A DNA stretch of 64,000 bases from assembly GCF_034190915.1 (NCBI RefSeq), contig NW_026947485.1, positions 29,091,519 to 29,155,518 of the forward strand, written 5' to 3'. This DNA is from Cavia porcellus (Eukaryota > Chordata > Mammalia > Rodentia > Caviidae). The stretch's first letter is position 1. The number at the start of each line of letters is the position of its first letter. Below the pieces are notes generated by a model. It saw only the letters and a program-made list of their open reading frames with translations. It did not search any database and was not told the DNA's origin. Shown one piece after another: positions 62,180 to 64,000 of this stretch. The translations under genes and the position numbers were made by a program.

Positions 62180-62352
62180 CCCCACCCCCAGTACTGGGGA
62201 TGAAATTTAGGGAATGTTGATTTACATCCCCAACTTTTTTTAGTTTTTAAAATACTATTATTTTGAGGAATGCTTTGCTAAATTTACCAGGATGAGTTCA
62301 AACTAGCAATTCTCCTGTCTCAACTTCCTGCTAGCCATCATGCCTGGCCAGC
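62180..62352 (-). repeat. B4-like composite SINE (ID-type plus B1-type parts)
   Basis: The plus strand begins CCCCCAGTACTGGGGATGAA and ends the ID-type part with TTTACATCCCCAAC. It then runs through B1-like TTTGCTAAATTTACCAGG, GTTCAAACTAGCAATTCTCC and CATCATGCCTGGCCA. The order is that of an inverted B4 element. Confidence 0.65.
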
Positions 62353-62499
62353 CCTATCATTTTGGTAAAAACTCTGCATAACAATAGGTTTACTCCCCAA
62401 GATAACATGCAAAACCATGAGTAAAGACTGTCAAACTGTCTCTCCTATTGAGCCCAGGGGAAATATGGAAATGCTTCTACAACAGAGGGTAGAGGGTAG

Positions 62500-62880
62500 T
62501 TATGGCTTGTGCCTAGATGTCCTCCAAGCCTCCCTCACTGGGGGTGGGTTTTGTTCAGAGGTGGTTGGATCTAGAGTATATAGCTGATTTGTAGTGCAAT
62601 GCTGGGATTAAGTGTGTTGATATGAAGGGTGGGTGACTGCTGGATCAGTCCACTGATTGGATTGGCACCACCCTAATCCTGGTAGACCAATACGATATCA
62701 GAAATAGAAAGAGGCTTGTCTCACTCTTCTCTCTTGCTGCTTCTGCTGTTTTCCATCACCATGAACAGTGTCCATCTACCTTGTGCCACCCTGTCTTAAA
62801 GTCAGCCAGCTGTGAATTAAAATCTCTAAAAACTGTGAAGTAAATAAACCTTTCCTTCCTGACTTTGGGCATTGGGTATT
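62500..62880 (+). repeat. LTR-like repeat copy A
   Basis: This block ends GTGAAGTAAATAAACCTTTC, a poly(A)-signal region shared with copy B at 63262-63680. It has a GGATTGGCACCACCC segment and a C/T-rich CTCTTGCTGCTTCTGCTG part before it. Structure resembles MaLR/ERVL-type solo LTRs, but I cannot name the family. No viral coding sequence is present. Confidence 0.45.
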
Positions 62881-63261
62881 TTGGGTATACAGAAAAGACA
62901 AGGGTTCTCTCAGCTTAGGGCACCAATTAAAATCTGTATTTCCTTTTCTTAAATAAGCTAATTTACTACCCAAAGTAATATACATCTTTGAAATATCATG
63001 AAGATAATCTTTTTCCAAAGGCCAAATAAAAAAAATAGAAATTATTGTCTTAAACCTGGGCAATCTAATTATATTTAGTCATAATTTATATATCTGATGG
63101 CTGAAAAAAATTCAACTTCAAAAATTTGAAGTTTATTTGATTAAAAAGTCTAAAATAAACTCTGTGAGGTTTTTAAAAACTATAGCTTAAAAATTATAGC
63201 ACTTCCCAAAGTGTTTTCTAAGAGTTATTAAAAAGTGTTACAGCTGAATATAAAATGTCCC

Positions 63262-63680
63262 CTAAAAGACTCATACGTTTGGAGGTGAGGCTTCTTGAAG
63301 GTGACTGGATCATAAGGGCTATAACTTCATCAGTGGATCCATCTATTGATGGATTCATTTCTTGAAGGTATTATTGGGAGCTGATGGAAACTTAGAAGCA
63401 GGGTCGAATTGAAGGTAATGGAGCACAGAGGAATGACCTCGGGGACTGTACATTTCCTGGCTCCTTCCTCTCTGGATCTCTCACTTCCTACTACCTGGCT
63501 GCCAGGAGACCAGCAGCACTGTTCCACCACGCTTCTCCACCATGATCATCTGCTCACTACAGGCCCATCACAATGAATCCAGCTGACCATAAACTGGAAC
63601 CTGTGAAACTGTAAGCCAAAATAAACCTTTCCTCCTTTAAGTCATTATTCTCAGTAATAGAAAGCAACACAACAGATTTT
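63262..63680 (+). repeat. LTR-like repeat copy B
   Basis: GACTGGATCATAAGGGCTAT, CTATTGATGGATTCATTTC, GGGAGCTGATGGAAACTTAG, CCTGGCTGCCAGGAGACCAG and AGCCAAAATAAACCTTTCC are phrases of a widespread mammalian LTR-like repeat. It resembles MaLR-type solo LTRs in layout. No coding content. Confidence 0.5.
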
Positions 63681-63714
63681 TTGTGATCAAATATATTTGG
63701 GAAGCTTATTGCTT

Positions 63715-64000
63715 GTGTTGGTCACTTTTCTCTCATTACTGAGACAAAATACCTGATGTCCAAAATTAAGGAAAGAAAGGTTTATTTAGCTTACAGTTGT
63801 TGGAGGTTTCAGTCCCTACTCAGCTGGTTCTAAGGCATAGCTAAGGGACAATCATTCATGGAAGCTGCAAGTGACCAAGAGTGAACAGGCTAAACAAGGA
63901 AAAGCATGCCTCCTTCCCTTCATTATATTGTATGCCAGCTACCCACTCCTGGGTGGGTCCAGCACTCACATTGCCAGTCTCAGCACTTGACAATGAACCA
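63715..64000 (+). repeat. Interspersed repeat truncated by the window edge
   Basis: GTCACTTTTCTCTCATTACT, then GACAAAATACCTGATG and GAAAGGTTTATTTAGCTTAC open a repeat common in rodent genomes. It continues to the end of the window. Family not assigned. Confidence 0.45.

Larger units (their letters stand above)
61175..64000 (-). other. SKAP2: SKAP2 intron upstream of the PH exon (incomplete)
   Basis: Non-coding to the right edge. I looked on the minus strand for the preceding PH exon (the FEWQKRW-type segment) and did not find it, so the intron is longer than 2.8 kb. It holds a 19-bp tandem repeat, B1/B4-like SINE pieces and two LTR-like copies. Confidence 0.8.

Noticed and set aside
61175..64000. 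Upstream SKAP2 PH exon
   Set aside because: I read the minus strand for the GYLEKRRK and FEWQKRW coding segments and found neither; the exon must be past the right edge.
1..64000. CRISPR array, prokaryotic mobile system or operon
   Set aside because: The sequence is vertebrate nuclear DNA with introns and SINEs; the only regular short repeats are microsatellites and small tandem duplications.

Overview
The window is vertebrate nuclear DNA, almost certainly from a rodent outside the mouse/rat group. It is AT-rich and intron-dominated, with spliced coding exons flanked by GT/AG signals. It carries rodent-type SINEs: tRNA-derived ID-like elements, 7SL-derived B1 and B4-like composites. It also holds ancient MIR, L2 and L1 remnants and ordinary microsatellites. 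The species cannot be fixed from the sequence. The ID-like subfamily (tRNA-like head with a 'GGCATAAGC' stretch) differs from the common murine ID and should be diagnostic.

The only protein-coding gene I can support is SKAP2 (Src kinase-associated phosphoprotein 2; SKAP55R/SKAP-HOM), on the minus strand and partial. Six consecutive coding exons are present. In transcript order they are 61174-61050 and 60164-60101 (C-terminal half of the PH domain), 59672-59535 (acidic, tyrosine-rich linker with the Src-family site IYEELP), 29298-29233 (second linker exon), 23801-23689 (first part of the SH3 domain) and 11167-11066 (end of the SH3 domain and the stop codon). Phases join perfectly and the product corresponds to human residues 157-359. 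Exons for the start, the dimerisation domain and the first half of the PH domain lie beyond the right edge. A strong splice donor nine bases after the stop codon indicates a separate 3'UTR exon further left, which I could not place.

Layout: 1-11065 is the 3' flank or 3'UTR intron with no recognisable gene. 11066-29298 holds the SH3-coding end. 29299-59534 is a single intron of about 30 kb filled with old repeats, including a half-L1-like ORF1 remnant at 45.5-47.5 kb. 59535-61174 is a compact three-exon cluster. 61175-64000 is the start of the next intron, with LTR-like and SINE copies.

Functionally, SKAP2 is a cytosolic adaptor. Its PH domain reads phosphoinositides, its linker tyrosines are Src-family substrates and its SH3 domain binds FYB/ADAP-type partners, coupling integrin and immune receptors to actin. 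In mammals the 5' side of SKAP2 faces the HOXA cluster, so the sequence to the right should lead towards HOXA1.

I found no evidence of an undescribed system. The most useful leads are a four-residue deletion in the SKAP2 linker, a 3'UTR intron, a 91-bp tandem duplication filling much of a short intron, a roughly 100-nt imperfect palindrome, a 34-nt exact direct repeat, and CTCF-like sites.
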